Assembly: GCA_016766635.1 (NCBI GenBank)
Contig: CP068473.1
Location: forward strand, 740,673-804,672
Origin: Candidatus Xiphinematobacter sp.
Lineage (GTDB): Bacteria > Verrucomicrobiota > Verrucomicrobiia > Chthoniobacterales > Xiphinematobacteraceae
Length of the DNA stretch: 64,000 nt
Direction: 5' to 3'
The notes under the pieces were generated by a model that saw only the letters and a list, made by a program, of their open reading frames with translations, was not told the DNA's origin and did not search any database. The position numbers were made by a program, and so were the translations under genes. Numbering within the stretch: position 1 is the stretch's first letter; every line of letters begins with the position of its first letter. Shown one piece after another: positions 1 to 8,795 of the stretch.

Positions 1-945
1 CCGTAGCAGAGCAATGAGAGTAGTGGGAGTAGTCAAAATAACGCATCCCCTTGCTGCTTCCTCAATGAGCTCTGGATAAACTTGCAAAGCAGCTCCGAAG
101 ACGGCCTCCATGGGCAGGAAAAGTACGACGAATTCCGGCGTGTGCTCAAACTGCTGCCAGTATGCCTTGCGCGCAAGCTGTTGGATATGCGTCTTTAATT
201 GGTTTGCATGTCGACGTAGGGCCGCTTGCCGAGCTTCTCCCTCTTGTAAATTCAAGGAGTCTAGATATGCTGCCAAAGGCACTTTAGAGTCCACTACTAC
301 CTGTCGATTCCCAGGAAGATGAACTATTAAATCCGGCCGAAACTGTTTCTCTTCGGTTTGAACATTTTTCTGCTCAGTAAAGTCGCATTTATCGAGCATG
401 CCTGCCAATTCAACGACGCGACGCAGCTGCATCTCCCCCCATTGACCACGGGCCTGGGGTTCACGCAGGGCTCGAACTAGATTAGAAGTCTCTCCCTGAA
501 GGCGGAGCTGACCTTCCCCTAAACTACGCAGCTGCTCGACCAGCTTTTCGTAAGCACCGACACGTTGCTTCTCAACGCTATGGACCTCAGCTTGGAATTT
601 GTCCAGCGTTTCGCGCATAGGCTTCACGGATTCCTCAATACGCCTATGGTGCTCAGCCAAGTCCCGATCAGCAATCTCCAAGAATGACCTGTTATTCTCC
701 ACCAGTGCTTGTCGAGAAAGTGCTTTAAATTCATCTGATAGCATTTTACGAGCATCCTCTAGGAGGGAGGCACCTTCCGTGGCGGTATTGCGCTCACACT
801 CTAGCGCTTTGCGCAATTGGGCAAGTTCTATGTCCAACCTGTGAGCTTCTCCCAAGAAGTGCGCTTTGCAAACGGACCACGTACAGAATGCCACACTGCT
901 CACTAGAAGAAGAACAAGAATAATGAGAGAAAGTGCCCAAGTCAT
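1..945 (-). CDS. rmuC: DNA recombination protein RmuC (partial, C-terminus outside window)
   Basis: The reading frame is open from the ATG at 945 to the window edge, giving the first 315 residues. Residues 1-18 are a hydrophobic N-terminal anchor. Residues about 30-170 are a long charged, coiled-coil-like region. The RmuC core follows, with VVVDSKVPL near residue 216 and TPEFVVLFLPMEAV near residue 275, which resemble the conserved nuclease-like segment. RmuC proteins are membrane-anchored, predicted nucleases that limit inversions at short inverted repeats; the cellular substrate is not well defined. That role is of interest beside the 79-bp inverted repeat at 7.9-8.5 kb, but a link is inference only. 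The missing part should be the last 100 or so residues. No promoter or ribosome site is obvious. Confidence 0.9.
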   Translation of the reverse strand, partial: MTWALSLIILVLLLVSSVAFCTWSVCKAHFLGEAHRLDIELAQLRKALECERNTATEGASLLEDARKMLSDEFKALSRQALVENNRSFLEIADRDLAEHHRRIEESVKPMRETLDKFQAEVHSVEKQRVGAYEKLVEQLRSLGEGQLRLQGETSNLVRALREPQARGQWGEMQLRRVVELAGMLDKCDFTEQKNVQTEEKQFRPDLIVHLPGNRQVVVDSKVPLAAYLDSLNLQEGEARQAALRRHANQLKTHIQQLARKAYWQQFEHTPEFVVLFLPMEAVFGAALQVYPELIEEAARGCVILTTPTTLIALLR

Positions 946-1128
946 AGAAAAAATCGGTCCTACGCGCCGCTGCGTAGCGCCTAGCCCCCCCTTGAAGAAC
1001 CTAGTTTGCTAAGTTACCGTTACCGTACGTGCTCTCTCCCTCGTTCTCCCATTGCATTCACTAACCAATCCCACTCCAATCTGGAGTTACATTACAACAG
1101 TTATACAGGGTCAAAGAAACTCCCCAGG

Positions 1129-3135
1129 TTAACGCATATTCAATACAGCAGATGTCAGTGACTGCGCTGCCCCTATTATCGCCTCTGCTGTGATTCCTAG
1201 CTCTTGAAGCACTACAGCGCCGGGAGCACTTAGCCCAAACTGCTTAACAGAGATTGCTCTTCCATCTAATCCAATATGCCTGAACCAAGGGTCTGCAACA
1301 CCAGCTTCGATAGAAATCCTCCGACGGACCGATTTAGGCAGCACTGCCTCCTGGTAGTCGGGCGACTGGCGTTCAAACCGCTCAAAGCATGGCATAGAGA
1401 CCACCCTTGTCCCTTCGCCCAATTGTGCTGCTGCCTGCAATGCCAGCTGGAGCTCACTTCCAGATGCGAGTAGGATAAGGTCGAGAGGTGTCGTCTCCTT
1501 CCTTGCAACATATCCACCAAGCAAGGGGCCGTCTCTGCGGTCTCGAATAGAGATACTGTGAAGGTTGGGGACACTTTGGCGAGACAGTGCCAAAAGAGTG
1601 GGGCCGTCTCCTCTGGAAAAAGCTGCCGCAAAAGCCCCCGCAGTTTCCTCTGGGTCGGCAGGGCGAATGACGTCTAGATTGGGAATGCACCGGAGAGCCG
1701 CAAGTGTCTCCACAGGTTGATGTGTTGGACCGTCCTCACCAACTCCGACAGAATCGTGAGTGAAGAGGTACACCACCGGAACCCGCGATATTGCGGCGAG
1801 GCGGATGGCGGGCCTTCCGTAATCACTAAACACTAAAAATGTAGCCCCACTGGCACGAAAAATCCCATCGTAGGCAATTCCGTTGAGAGCACCACACATG
1901 GCATGCTCGCGGATACCAAAGTAGAGGTTGCGCCCTAATCGGTTCTTACGGGTAAAGTTCCCCCCGCCTTGTATGTAGTTCAGCGTAGAGCCGTGTAGAT
2001 CGGCGCTACCACTAACGAGCAGTGGGAGTTCCCTCGCGATCGACTGGAGAACTTTAGAGCCAGCCTTACGAGTGGCCAGGATAGCGTCGGAGCCAAAGGC
2101 CGGAACGCCTGCCAGTAGATCACTGGGGACCGTCTTTACCCCGCTGTCTAGAAGAGTAGCTAAACTACGGTTGGTATTCCTCCAAGCTTTGTAGGTTTCC
2201 ATCCATTCTTCGTAGCTACGTCGCAGTCTTTCCTTGTGCCAAGCAAAATACGCCCGAGTTTCCATGGAAACGTAAAAAGTCTCCTCCGGTAACCCAAGCC
2301 TTCTTCTGGCTTCCCTGCTAAACTGCGCTCCGCTTTCTCCGTGAGCTTTAGAAGTACCGCTTACCTCTGGTATTCCCTTTCCGATTAACGTTTTGGCAAT
2401 AATCAGCTGAGGCTTTCCCGAACTAGCCGTCTTCGCTTTCTCGAAAGCGGAAAAAAATTCCTGCAAATTGTGGCCATTGGTCCTGTAGACTTCCCATCCC
2501 AAAGCACGATAACGGGTTTCTGTATCCTCACTTTGAGTGACGGATGCTAGAGAGTCCAAGGTAACATCGTTAGAATCATAGATGAGAATTAAATTATCAA
2601 GGCCTAGGTGACCAGCTAGCGCAGAAGACTCCTGTGTAACGCCCTCTTGAAGACAGCCGTCTCCTGCCAAAACGATGATATGGTGATCAAAGATGCAGTG
2701 TTGGCATGTGTTAAAACGTGCCTCAGCCATTTTTGCCGAAATAGCGTATCCGAGTGCATTGGCTACCCCCTGCCCTAGCGGGCCTGTCGTGGCTTCTACA
2801 CCTGGAGTAGCACGGAATTCAGGATGTCCCGGCGTAAGACTATGTAGGGAGCGGAATTTTCTCAGGTCTTCCAGGGTAACAGAGTACCCACATAGGTGCA
2901 ACCAACTATAGAGGAACATGCTTCCGTGTCCAGCGGAGAGAATGAACCTATCACGGTTAATCCATTTTGGTTCCTCTGGATAGATAGAGAGCGCACGTCC
3001 AAAAAGCACCGCCCCCATTTCTGCAGCGCCAAGAGGCAGTCCAAGGTGGCCAGACCGACAAGTGACCACTGCATCAATAGCTAAGCCGCGGGCGTCTCTA
3101 GCTGCTATTTCAAGAGATTGCAGGTCGGAGAGCAT
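1129..3135 (-). CDS. tkt: Transketolase
   Basis: Thiamine-diphosphate enzyme that moves two-carbon ketol units between sugar phosphates in the non-oxidative pentose phosphate pathway; cytoplasmic. The protein is 668 residues, normal for the family. Visible features are the N-terminal [13 protein letters not shown] segment, the ThDP/Mg site GDGCLQEG with the later N of YDSND, and the C-terminal-half catalytic glutamate in [14 protein letters not shown]. The frame is open upstream to 3216, but the extra 27 residues would overlap the exonuclease gene. The ATG at 3135 gives the usual [16 protein letters not shown] start and lies 8 bases after the neighbour's stop, so the two are probably co-transcribed. 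With pfk, gpmI and the PDH genes in this window it completes part of central carbon metabolism. Confidence 0.95.
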   Translation of the reverse strand: MLSDLQSLEIAARDARGLAIDAVVTCRSGHLGLPLGAAEMGAVLFGRALSIYPEEPKWINRDRFILSAGHGSMFLYSWLHLCGYSVTLEDLRKFRSLHSLTPGHPEFRATPGVEATTGPLGQGVANALGYAISAKMAEARFNTCQHCIFDHHIIVLAGDGCLQEGVTQESSALAGHLGLDNLILIYDSNDVTLDSLASVTQSEDTETRYRALGWEVYRTNGHNLQEFFSAFEKAKTASSGKPQLIIAKTLIGKGIPEVSGTSKAHGESGAQFSREARRRLGLPEETFYVSMETRAYFAWHKERLRRSYEEWMETYKAWRNTNRSLATLLDSGVKTVPSDLLAGVPAFGSDAILATRKAGSKVLQSIARELPLLVSGSADLHGSTLNYIQGGGNFTRKNRLGRNLYFGIREHAMCGALNGIAYDGIFRASGATFLVFSDYGRPAIRLAAISRVPVVYLFTHDSVGVGEDGPTHQPVETLAALRCIPNLDVIRPADPEETAGAFAAAFSRGDGPTLLALSRQSVPNLHSISIRDRRDGPLLGGYVARKETTPLDLILLASGSELQLALQAAAQLGEGTRVVSMPCFERFERQSPDYQEAVLPKSVRRRISIEAGVADPWFRHIGLDGRAISVKQFGLSAPGAVVLQELGITAEAIIGAAQSLTSAVLNMR

Positions 3136-3143
3136 AGAAAAAA

Positions 3144-4127
3144 CTAGAGAAATGTAGCAAACTGTCGTTGCTTGCCAAGCTCTGGCTGCATGCTCTGTAC
3201 GTCCTTGAAAAGCCACCCTTGCGTAATGGAAATGACTTCCGTGTCCCCTTTTTCTTTTGCAGCCTCTCTTTCTATTGCTCTGGAGAGGAGCCCAAATTCA
3301 TACCTCTCCAACGTATGAATTAACTCGGCGTAGCGTGGTTGGATGTGCAAATTTGCCAGAGGAGATGGCAGGGGAATGTGAAGATCTAGACGAACTATTC
3401 CCAGGTTTTTTATAATCTGGGACCGGTTTGCCTCTAACTTTGCTCTCAACGTTTTATTCTTTACTCGGTCTAAATTCTCTAAAAGTCCTGTTATCCCACC
3501 ATAAGCTTGTACCAGGAGCGCTGCCGTTTTAGGTCCCACTCCATTTATCCCTGGAATATTGTCCACCACATCCCCCGTTAGTGCCAGTACTTCTCCTATC
3601 AAGCAGGGCGCAACCCCCCATTTTCTGAGAACGAACTCCTCTCCCAAAAGAGAGAAACCCTTACCGGTCGAATCTGCCTTACTGGTAGCGTAAATGAAAA
3701 CGCCCGGGCGGACTAACTGAAAGAGATCTTTATCGCTGGTAGCAATGTTTACTTCTATTCCACCGATTACTGCAGCCTCGGTGTAGGAAGCTAAAAGATC
3801 GTCTGCCTCTACTTGAGGAAGGCTTAGGCTAGAAAAACCTAGATACGGGCATAGCTCCTTGAGGAGTGACTCTTGTCTGCGGAGCGGTTGAGGCATCGCC
3901 GGACGGTTCTGCTTGTAACTTGGTTGCAGGGCTACCCTACGTGCAGACAATCCTGCATCCCAAATTATCGCCCCCAGATCCGGACGCAGATCCGCTATCA
4001 TGCGCCGCACCGCCTGAATAAATCCATAAATGGCATTAGTAGGTTCACCCTTTGAATTGCGAAGATTTCCGATTGCATGGAAAGAGCGATAAAGATAGTA
4101 ATGACCATCTATGAGAAGCAGGCGCAT
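3144..4127 (-). CDS. Stand-alone 5'-3' exonuclease (PolA N-terminal domain family)
   Basis: Flap/5'-3' exonuclease of the T5 FEN and DNA polymerase I N-domain family, expected to remove RNA primers and flaps. At 327 residues it holds only the nuclease domain. Metal-binding acidic residues are visible in [13 protein letters not shown] (N-terminus), IIWDAG (about residue 58), [10 protein letters not shown] and [10 protein letters not shown]. The helix-hairpin-helix [19 protein letters not shown] lies near residue 190. The C-terminus ends about 60 residues past the HhH region and no polymerase domain follows. Whether a Klenow-type polymerase is encoded elsewhere cannot be judged here. The gene sits directly upstream of transketolase on the same strand. 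Confidence 0.85.
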   Translation of the reverse strand: MRLLLIDGHYYLYRSFHAIGNLRNSKGEPTNAIYGFIQAVRRMIADLRPDLGAIIWDAGLSARRVALQPSYKQNRPAMPQPLRRQESLLKELCPYLGFSSLSLPQVEADDLLASYTEAAVIGGIEVNIATSDKDLFQLVRPGVFIYATSKADSTGKGFSLLGEEFVLRKWGVAPCLIGEVLALTGDVVDNIPGINGVGPKTAALLVQAYGGITGLLENLDRVKNKTLRAKLEANRSQIIKNLGIVRLDLHIPLPSPLANLHIQPRYAELIHTLERYEFGLLSRAIEREAAKEKGDTEVISITQGWLFKDVQSMQPELGKQRQFATFL

Positions 4128-4227
4128 GTGTTATTTTTTGTATAGGAACGACAAACAAGACAGTCTCTAGACTTACATCCCAGACACAAAAGAAAAAAGA
4201 GAAAGTTCCCCCCGCTCGTGTTTTTCC

Positions 4228-5205
4228 ATGCGGAAGAATCCACTATTTTTTCCAGTCTTCCTCCTTTTTATGTGCCTCGTATCTGGTAGAGCGCTGCCAT
4301 CGTACGCTGTGGGGGCTAGAAAGGAGGCAGTTCATCCAAAACCGTCTGCTAAGTTGCTTGAGAGGAAAGCTGCGTCCCACTCTCTTCTTGAGCAAGCGGA
4401 GAAGGATGAAAAATCGGGAAAACCGCGCCAGGCTATCCGAAAATACCGCCTGCTTGCAAGGCGGTCCTCTCTCCTATCTGAGCAGGAAGTACTGGAAGTC
4501 CACTTTCGTCTCGCCAAACTTCTTCAGGGGACAAACCGGTTGCAGCAAGCCTTCGATGTCTATCAGACCCTCCTGAAACGCTACCCTAGAGCAGGCAAAC
4601 ACTTCAATGACTCGATAGTCGAACAAATCCACATCGCCAACTTCTATTTAGAGAAGCCCGATAGCATCGTCACGCGCATTCTAATGTCGCACAGAGCAAC
4701 TGCCCAAGGAATGTATGAAACAGTTCTTGCTTCCGCTCCCTACGGGGACTACGCCCCCGTCGCACAGTTCAATCTGTGTCTTGCACATGAGCGGCAAGGG
4801 CACGTCCGTGAAGCTGTCCAAGCCTATCAGGCCTTGTCTGAGAAGTACCCCAATAGTAGATTGGCGGGTGATGCGCAATATCAAATTGCTTACGTCCACA
4901 TGCGTGTCGGACTTAGCAATCGTTCACAAGACCTTGCAACCCTATCGCGGGCAAGGAACGCTTTCCAGGACTACCTATTGCAATATCCGAAAACCAAGCA
5001 TAGGGCTCAGATTCTAAAGAATATAGAGAGGATCAGCTCCAAAGAGGCTTCTATGATTTATCGTATTGCTACATTCTACGATCACCTTCGGAGTTACAGG
5101 TCCGCCTACATCTACTATAAGGAGGTGCTCCAGCGTCAAACTGCCTCCAGGGAGGCCCTATTAGCTAGGGCAAGGATCAAGGTGCTACGCAATAAGCTAG
5201 CATGA
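4228..5205 (+). CDS. TPR outer-membrane assembly protein, BamD-like
   Basis: 325-residue exported protein. Residues 1-27 form a signal peptide with a hydrophobic core FLLFMCLVSG and a likely signal peptidase I site after SYA. No cysteine sits in lipobox position, unlike classical BamD lipoproteins. Tetratricopeptide-like helical repeats run from about residue 50 to the end, with repeat signatures such as AIRKYRLLARR, AFDVYQTLLKRYP, AVQAYQALSEKYPNSRLAGD and AFQDYLLQYP, the last two typical of the YfiO/BamD type. It is followed by lptE and rsmI on the same strand, which supports a role in outer-membrane protein or LPS assembly. The precise function remains inference; it could also be a YbgF/CpoB-like periplasmic scaffold. 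Confidence 0.7.
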   Translation: MRKNPLFFPVFLLFMCLVSGRALPSYAVGARKEAVHPKPSAKLLERKAASHSLLEQAEKDEKSGKPRQAIRKYRLLARRSSLLSEQEVLEVHFRLAKLLQGTNRLQQAFDVYQTLLKRYPRAGKHFNDSIVEQIHIANFYLEKPDSIVTRILMSHRATAQGMYETVLASAPYGDYAPVAQFNLCLAHERQGHVREAVQAYQALSEKYPNSRLAGDAQYQIAYVHMRVGLSNRSQDLATLSRARNAFQDYLLQYPKTKHRAQILKNIERISSKEASMIYRIATFYDHLRSYRSAYIYYKEVLQRQTASREALLARARIKVLRNKLA

Positions 5206-5216
5206 ACGCAATAAGC
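5187..5216. repeat. Imperfect tandem duplication across a stop codon
   Basis: The segment ACGCAATAAGC at 5187-5197 is repeated at 5206-5216, offset by 19 bases, so the end of the BamD-like gene including its TGA appears partly copied immediately downstream. A short AATAAG echo follows. It resembles other short duplications in this window and looks like replication slippage. Confidence 0.6.
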
Positions 5217-5430
5217 AATAAGTTTGCATTAATGCCTCCACATATGTGAAGGGAGTAGAGTGAGGAGCAGTTTCTGGGAATCCGCAGTCCAAACATAGGT
5301 TTTGGTCTCCCGGTTTATTGCTTGCGTCCTAACCCTATGGCAAATCGGTGATGCTCGGATCAGTGTGATGTACGCTTATGAGCATGGGACTCAGCCGCTT
5401 CCCCTCCAGGGGGAAGGTATTGCTGCTGTT

Positions 5431-5946
5431 TTGTCTAGAAAACGCATTTTCCCCATCCTGCTTTCCCTACCGGTTGCGATGTCTGTGGGCTGCTACCGGC
5501 TTGGGAAGATTTATCCTAGCTCAATGCGCGGCATCCAAACATTGGCAATTCCTGTGTTCCAAAATGTAACTTTAGTTCCACGGGTAGAAGCTCTTCTGGC
5601 AGATGTCGCTACGCGCGTGTTTCAGGCAGATGGCACCTACGAGATCTTGGATAAAGGCAAAGCGGACGCCGTTCTTGAGTGTAAGCTTATCGACATTTCC
5701 CGTGTGGCAGTTCTCATTTCTCCTACTGACTGGGGGGTCACCAAAAAATTTCAACTGCGGATCTTGGTAACCTATCGTGTCCTCGACAGAATTACCGGAA
5801 AAATTCTTCAACAAGGCACTGCGGCCGGCGCTGCCAGCTATTTCGTAGGTGCAGATCCCATTTCTCAAGAAGAACGTCAGACGCTACCAGTAGCTGCGCG
5901 CTTTATGGCTGACGCCCTCCTTAGCCAATTAACAGAGGGATGGTAA
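5431..5946 (+). CDS. lptE: LPS-assembly lipoprotein LptE family
   Basis: LptE plugs the LptD outer-membrane barrel and helps insert LPS. The recognisable body starts at GCYRLG and contains the family pattern RGIQTLAIPVFQN, then VEALLADVATRVFQADGTYEI and the later AKFMADALLS-like ending (here ARFMADALLSQL). The frame is open from 5302, but the first 43 residues look non-coding. A TTG at 5431, with GGGGGAAGG about 14 bases upstream, gives a compact lipoprotein signal: basic SRKR, a hydrophobic core, then Cys21 after MSVG. I therefore prefer 5431 (171 residues); ATG 5368 is the alternative. It lies between the BamD-like gene and rsmI, and rsmI starts 10 bases after its stop. Confidence 0.75.
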   Translation: MSRKRIFPILLSLPVAMSVGCYRLGKIYPSSMRGIQTLAIPVFQNVTLVPRVEALLADVATRVFQADGTYEILDKGKADAVLECKLIDISRVAVLISPTDWGVTKKFQLRILVTYRVLDRITGKILQQGTAAGAASYFVGADPISQEERQTLPVAARFMADALLSQLTEGW

Positions 5947-5955
5947 CTTCACAAG

Positions 5956-6636
5956 GTGCTTACTATTGTTCCCACACCCATCGGGAATCTTGAAGACATC
6001 ACTCTTCGCTCTATTAGCGCCTTTTTGGAGGCGGACTATATCGCAGCCGAGGATACACGGCGCACCTCTATTCTCCTGCGATACCTAAGAGTTTCCAGGC
6101 CGCTTATCAGTTTTCATAGACACAATGAGGTTGCACGCACCGCGGAGCTTGTAGCGCACATTAAGGGAGGATATAGGGTGGCATTGAGTTGCGACGCAGG
6201 CATACCGGCTATTTCGGATCCTGGCTATCAACTAATAAGCGCCTGCATTCAGGAAGGCCTGCCCTTCACTGTACTTCCTGGCCCTTCGGCAGTACTAACG
6301 GCACTAGTAGGCTCCGGACTACCTTGCCATAAATTTTATTTCGCAGGGTTCCTGCCGGTGAAGTCCGGAAAACGCGCAGCAGAACTCCGTCAGGCCGCTA
6401 CTCGTCCATGGACTTCCGTCTACTTTGAATCTCCGTATCGATTAGTAGGGTCTCTTTCTATTCTCACAGAAATCTGTCCTTCTATCCCCGTGTGCGTTGC
6501 CAGAGAGATTTCCAAAAAGTTTGAAGAGTACCGCCGTGGAACGGCTGGCAAGGTACTAGCCCACTTCACGGTTTATCCACCGAAGGGAGAAATCGTCCTT
6601 CTAATTCACGGGAACTTCTCCTACCCCCTAGAGTAA
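5956..6636 (+). CDS. rsmI: 16S rRNA (cytidine-1402-2'-O)-methyltransferase RsmI
   Basis: SAM-dependent 2'-O-methyltransferase of C1402 in the ribosomal P site, of the tetrapyrrole-methylase fold. The N-terminus IVPTPIGNLEDITLRSI and the motifs AEDTRRTSILLRYL, SFHRHNE, LSCDAGIPAISDPGY and VLPGPSAVLTALVGSGLP are characteristic. A GTG start at 5956 follows AAGG by only one base; no better start is present because the family begins at exactly this motif. At 226 residues it lacks the roughly 50-residue C-terminal extension of the E. coli protein, though short forms are common in other phyla. It forms a tight set with lptE upstream. Confidence 0.92.
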   Translation: MLTIVPTPIGNLEDITLRSISAFLEADYIAAEDTRRTSILLRYLRVSRPLISFHRHNEVARTAELVAHIKGGYRVALSCDAGIPAISDPGYQLISACIQEGLPFTVLPGPSAVLTALVGSGLPCHKFYFAGFLPVKSGKRAAELRQAATRPWTSVYFESPYRLVGSLSILTEICPSIPVCVAREISKKFEEYRRGTAGKVLAHFTVYPPKGEIVLLIHGNFSYPLE

Positions 6637-6792
6637 AAGGGAGCGGCGCCCATCCCGGCGCTAAAATCTTTTATTAAATTAGCTGCACTGCTCATTATAA
6701 TTCCCAGATGGTGCAAAGCAACCACCACTATACTAGCTGCTAACCCCGAGGGTTGGTTTGGAAAATCCCCAAAGACTTCTCTAGTTGAAAGG

Positions 6793-6819
6793 GGAGGTAG
6801 GTCACAAATACATACCTCC
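6793..6819. terminator. Hairpin between convergent rsmI and asd
   Basis: GGAGGTA (6793-6799) can pair with TACCTCC (6813-6819) across a 13-base loop, in the space between two convergent genes. There is no strong T-run on either side, so a terminator role is only suggested by position. Confidence 0.3.
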
Positions 6820-6835
6820 ACCAAGAGGCTCCGAC

Positions 6836-7846
6836 TTAAATGATTAATTCCGCAATTTGAACGGCATTCAAGGCCGCCCCCTTAAGCAACTGGTCTCCAC
6901 AAATCCAATAGGCTAGGCCATTTTCCATGGCAGAATCTAAACGTAACCGCCCTATCTCACACTCTTCCCTGCCCTCTACATTTAGAGGAGTTGGATAACA
7001 GTTACTTGCCATGTCGTCCACCAGTCTTATTCCTGGAGCCTCGCTGAGAGCTTCCATGGCCACCTTTAAGGAAACTGGCTTTTCAAATTCGGCAAAGACA
7101 GCGACCGAGTGCGCCCGGTAGACTGGCACCCGCACGCAGGTAGCAGAAGCGCGAAACTTTGGTAGATGCAGGATCCGACGGCCTTCATTCTGCATCTTCA
7201 CCTCCTCCTGCGTGTATCCAGAGTCAAGAAAGCTTTCAACTTGGGGGAGCACATTGAAGGCAATTTGGTAAGGATAAACTCTCCTCCCTACGCTTTGATG
7301 GCCAGCAAGGAGAGAGCGGACCTGCTGATGGAGTTCCGAAATTCCCTGTGTACCCGAGCCAGAAACCGCCTGATAGCTGGCAGCAAAAACACGCTTTACG
7401 TCAAAGGCCTTATGCAGGGGATAAAGCCCCATCAGAGTGATGATAGTTGTGCAATTGGGATTGGCAATGATTCCTTTGTGGTACTGTGCTTCTTCCCCAT
7501 TAATTTCTGGAATTACCAGCGGTACCATGGGATCCATGCGAAACGCCGAGGAATTGTCAATAACCACGGTACCTGCTTCCACCGCAAAATGAGCATAGTT
7601 CTTAGCGATCTCGCTGCCAGCACAGAACCAAGCGAAATCTACCCCCCCAAAGGAGCCTGCATCCAATGCTTGCACTATGACTTCTTCCTTGCGGAATCGG
7701 AGTACCTTGCCAGAAGAGCGTGGGGACGCTAATAAAGTCAGCTGAGAGACGGGAAAATTGCGGCATTGCAGCACTCGAGTCAGTTCCAATCCTACAGCTC
7801 CAGTAGCGCCTACAATTGCTACGTGAAATCTTTTGCTCATCACCAT
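6836..7846 (-). CDS. asd: Aspartate-semialdehyde dehydrogenase
   Basis: Reduces aspartyl phosphate to aspartate semialdehyde with NADPH, the branch point to lysine/diaminopimelate, threonine and methionine. The 336-residue protein has the NADP-binding GATGAVGLEL near the N-terminus, the VIDNSSAFRMD segment, the nucleophilic cysteine in NPNCTTI, and the SYQAVSGSGTQGI and RVPVYRAHSVAVFAEF motifs. ATG at 7846 or the second ATG two codons later both fit. Its upstream region runs directly into the left arm of the 79-bp inverted repeat (36 bases from the start codon), so the promoter may lie in or across that arm. Diaminopimelate supply for peptidoglycan is a likely reason for retention. Confidence 0.95.
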   Translation of the reverse strand: MVMSKRFHVAIVGATGAVGLELTRVLQCRNFPVSQLTLLASPRSSGKVLRFRKEEVIVQALDAGSFGGVDFAWFCAGSEIAKNYAHFAVEAGTVVIDNSSAFRMDPMVPLVIPEINGEEAQYHKGIIANPNCTTIITLMGLYPLHKAFDVKRVFAASYQAVSGSGTQGISELHQQVRSLLAGHQSVGRRVYPYQIAFNVLPQVESFLDSGYTQEEVKMQNEGRRILHLPKFRASATCVRVPVYRAHSVAVFAEFEKPVSLKVAMEALSEAPGIRLVDDMASNCYPTPLNVEGREECEIGRLRLDSAMENGLAYWICGDQLLKGAALNAVQIAELII

Positions 7847-7881
7847 AATCTACCACAAAACAAGCTCATAGAAAGATTCGT

Positions 7882-7960
7882 GAGCACGACCATCAATCTT
7901 AGCTGTCCATGCTCAATCGAATTCACCCCCCTCTGCTCCACTACACTATCGGACGGACTG
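7882..7960. repeat. 79-bp inverted repeat, left arm
   Basis: Bases 7882-7960 are the exact reverse complement of 8441-8519 (79 of 79 by direct comparison). The arm contains an EcoRI-like GAATTC and a C6 run. Identity stops abruptly at both edges, apart from a possible continuation AACAAG/CTTGTT separated by a 17-base difference on the outer side. It lies in the upstream region of asd. Confidence 0.95.
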
Positions 7961-8175
7961 TCTCCAAAAATTCCTGGATCGGACTACTTACTATGAGAAT
8001 AGTTGCGAACTGGTTATGTGGATATACACCGAGAGGTAGGGCCTGGGGTTGTTTCTTTCTCTAGCACGCAGAGAATCTCATCTTCCTAGTTCCAGAGGAA
8101 CAGATTTTCGTTGTAAGCTGCAGAAGATTCGACAGAATGTCCCTCGCAACCAGCAAAGAAAGGAGGGAGTGCTCT

Positions 8176-8298
8176 ATGCCTTTTATAAAAGTCCTCGTCG
8201 CCGTCACTATGGCCGGCGCAATTTTTGGACTCGGGGCCTGTAACCACAAGCCACCGCCAATTCCACCAGCGCCAGCTGCTATTGGCACTGCTAAGTAG
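8176..8298 (+). CDS. Small lipoprotein (40 aa) inside the inverted-repeat module
   Basis: ATG at 8176, TAG at 8296-8298. AAGGAGGG at 8158-8166 is the strongest Shine-Dalgarno sequence I see in this part of the window. The product has a short basic start (MPFIKVLV), a hydrophobic core, and the lipobox LGAC with Cys22. The mature peptide would be about 19 residues, NHK followed by a proline-rich tail (PPPIPPAPAA). The layout resembles entericidin-size small lipoproteins, but there is no sequence match I recognise and I assign no function. It is the only convincing gene between the two repeat arms. Confidence 0.7.
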   Translation: MPFIKVLVAVTMAGAIFGLGACNHKPPPIPPAPAAIGTAK

Positions 8299-8440
8299 TG
8301 CTCATCCGTTGGGCTGTTAAAAAATGACTCAATCCAGCCGGGTATTCTCGGAGTGCCGCACAGTGTTTAGAGAGGGATGGCCGGCCTTCCGTACCCATTT
8401 GTGGCGTTTGGGGAGCCTGTGAACCGGCTGGAACTTGGGT

Positions 8441-8519
8441 CAGTCCGTCCGATAGTGTAGTGGAGCAGAGGGGGGTGAATTCGATTGAGCATGGACAGCT
8501 AAGATTGATGGTCGTGCTC
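8441..8519. repeat. 79-bp inverted repeat, right arm
   Basis: Perfect reverse complement of 7882-7960, with 480 bases between the arms (7961-8440). On this side the same sequence that faces asd on the left reads outward into 8520-8795, where there is no convincing gene. No target-site duplication is visible at the outer edges. Confidence 0.95.
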
Positions 8520-8795
8520 TTGTTTGATTGCCAGGATTTCCTGACTATCCGTTGTTCAGCCAGGTTTTTTTACCTCATGGTAAAACAACGCCAAGACCTG
8601 AAATGATAAACGGAGGCGTGGGAAGGCTGGCCAGCCGGCATGGGGATTTATGTAGGGAGTACGAAATGGCAGAAAAAACCTGGCAGGTGGCTCCCTGGTG
8701 GTTTCTGGTCCCTTCCGCAGGTCAGTAGGGAGTTGCTGCAGACTGCAGACGTATGCCCCCTCCAGCCTAGTTTTTGGACAGAGTCTCTCTTTCCA
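8520..8795. other. Gap between inverted repeat and nif3-like gene
   Basis: The best open frame here (8528-8728, + strand) would end in MAEKTWQVAPWWFLVPSAGQ and lacks a ribosome site and any recognisable family. I do not call a gene. Confidence 0.4.

Noticed and set aside
7882-8519. Insertion sequence with terminal inverted repeats
   Set aside because: No transposase frame inside or beside the repeats and no target-site duplication; kept only as one option for the repeat module.
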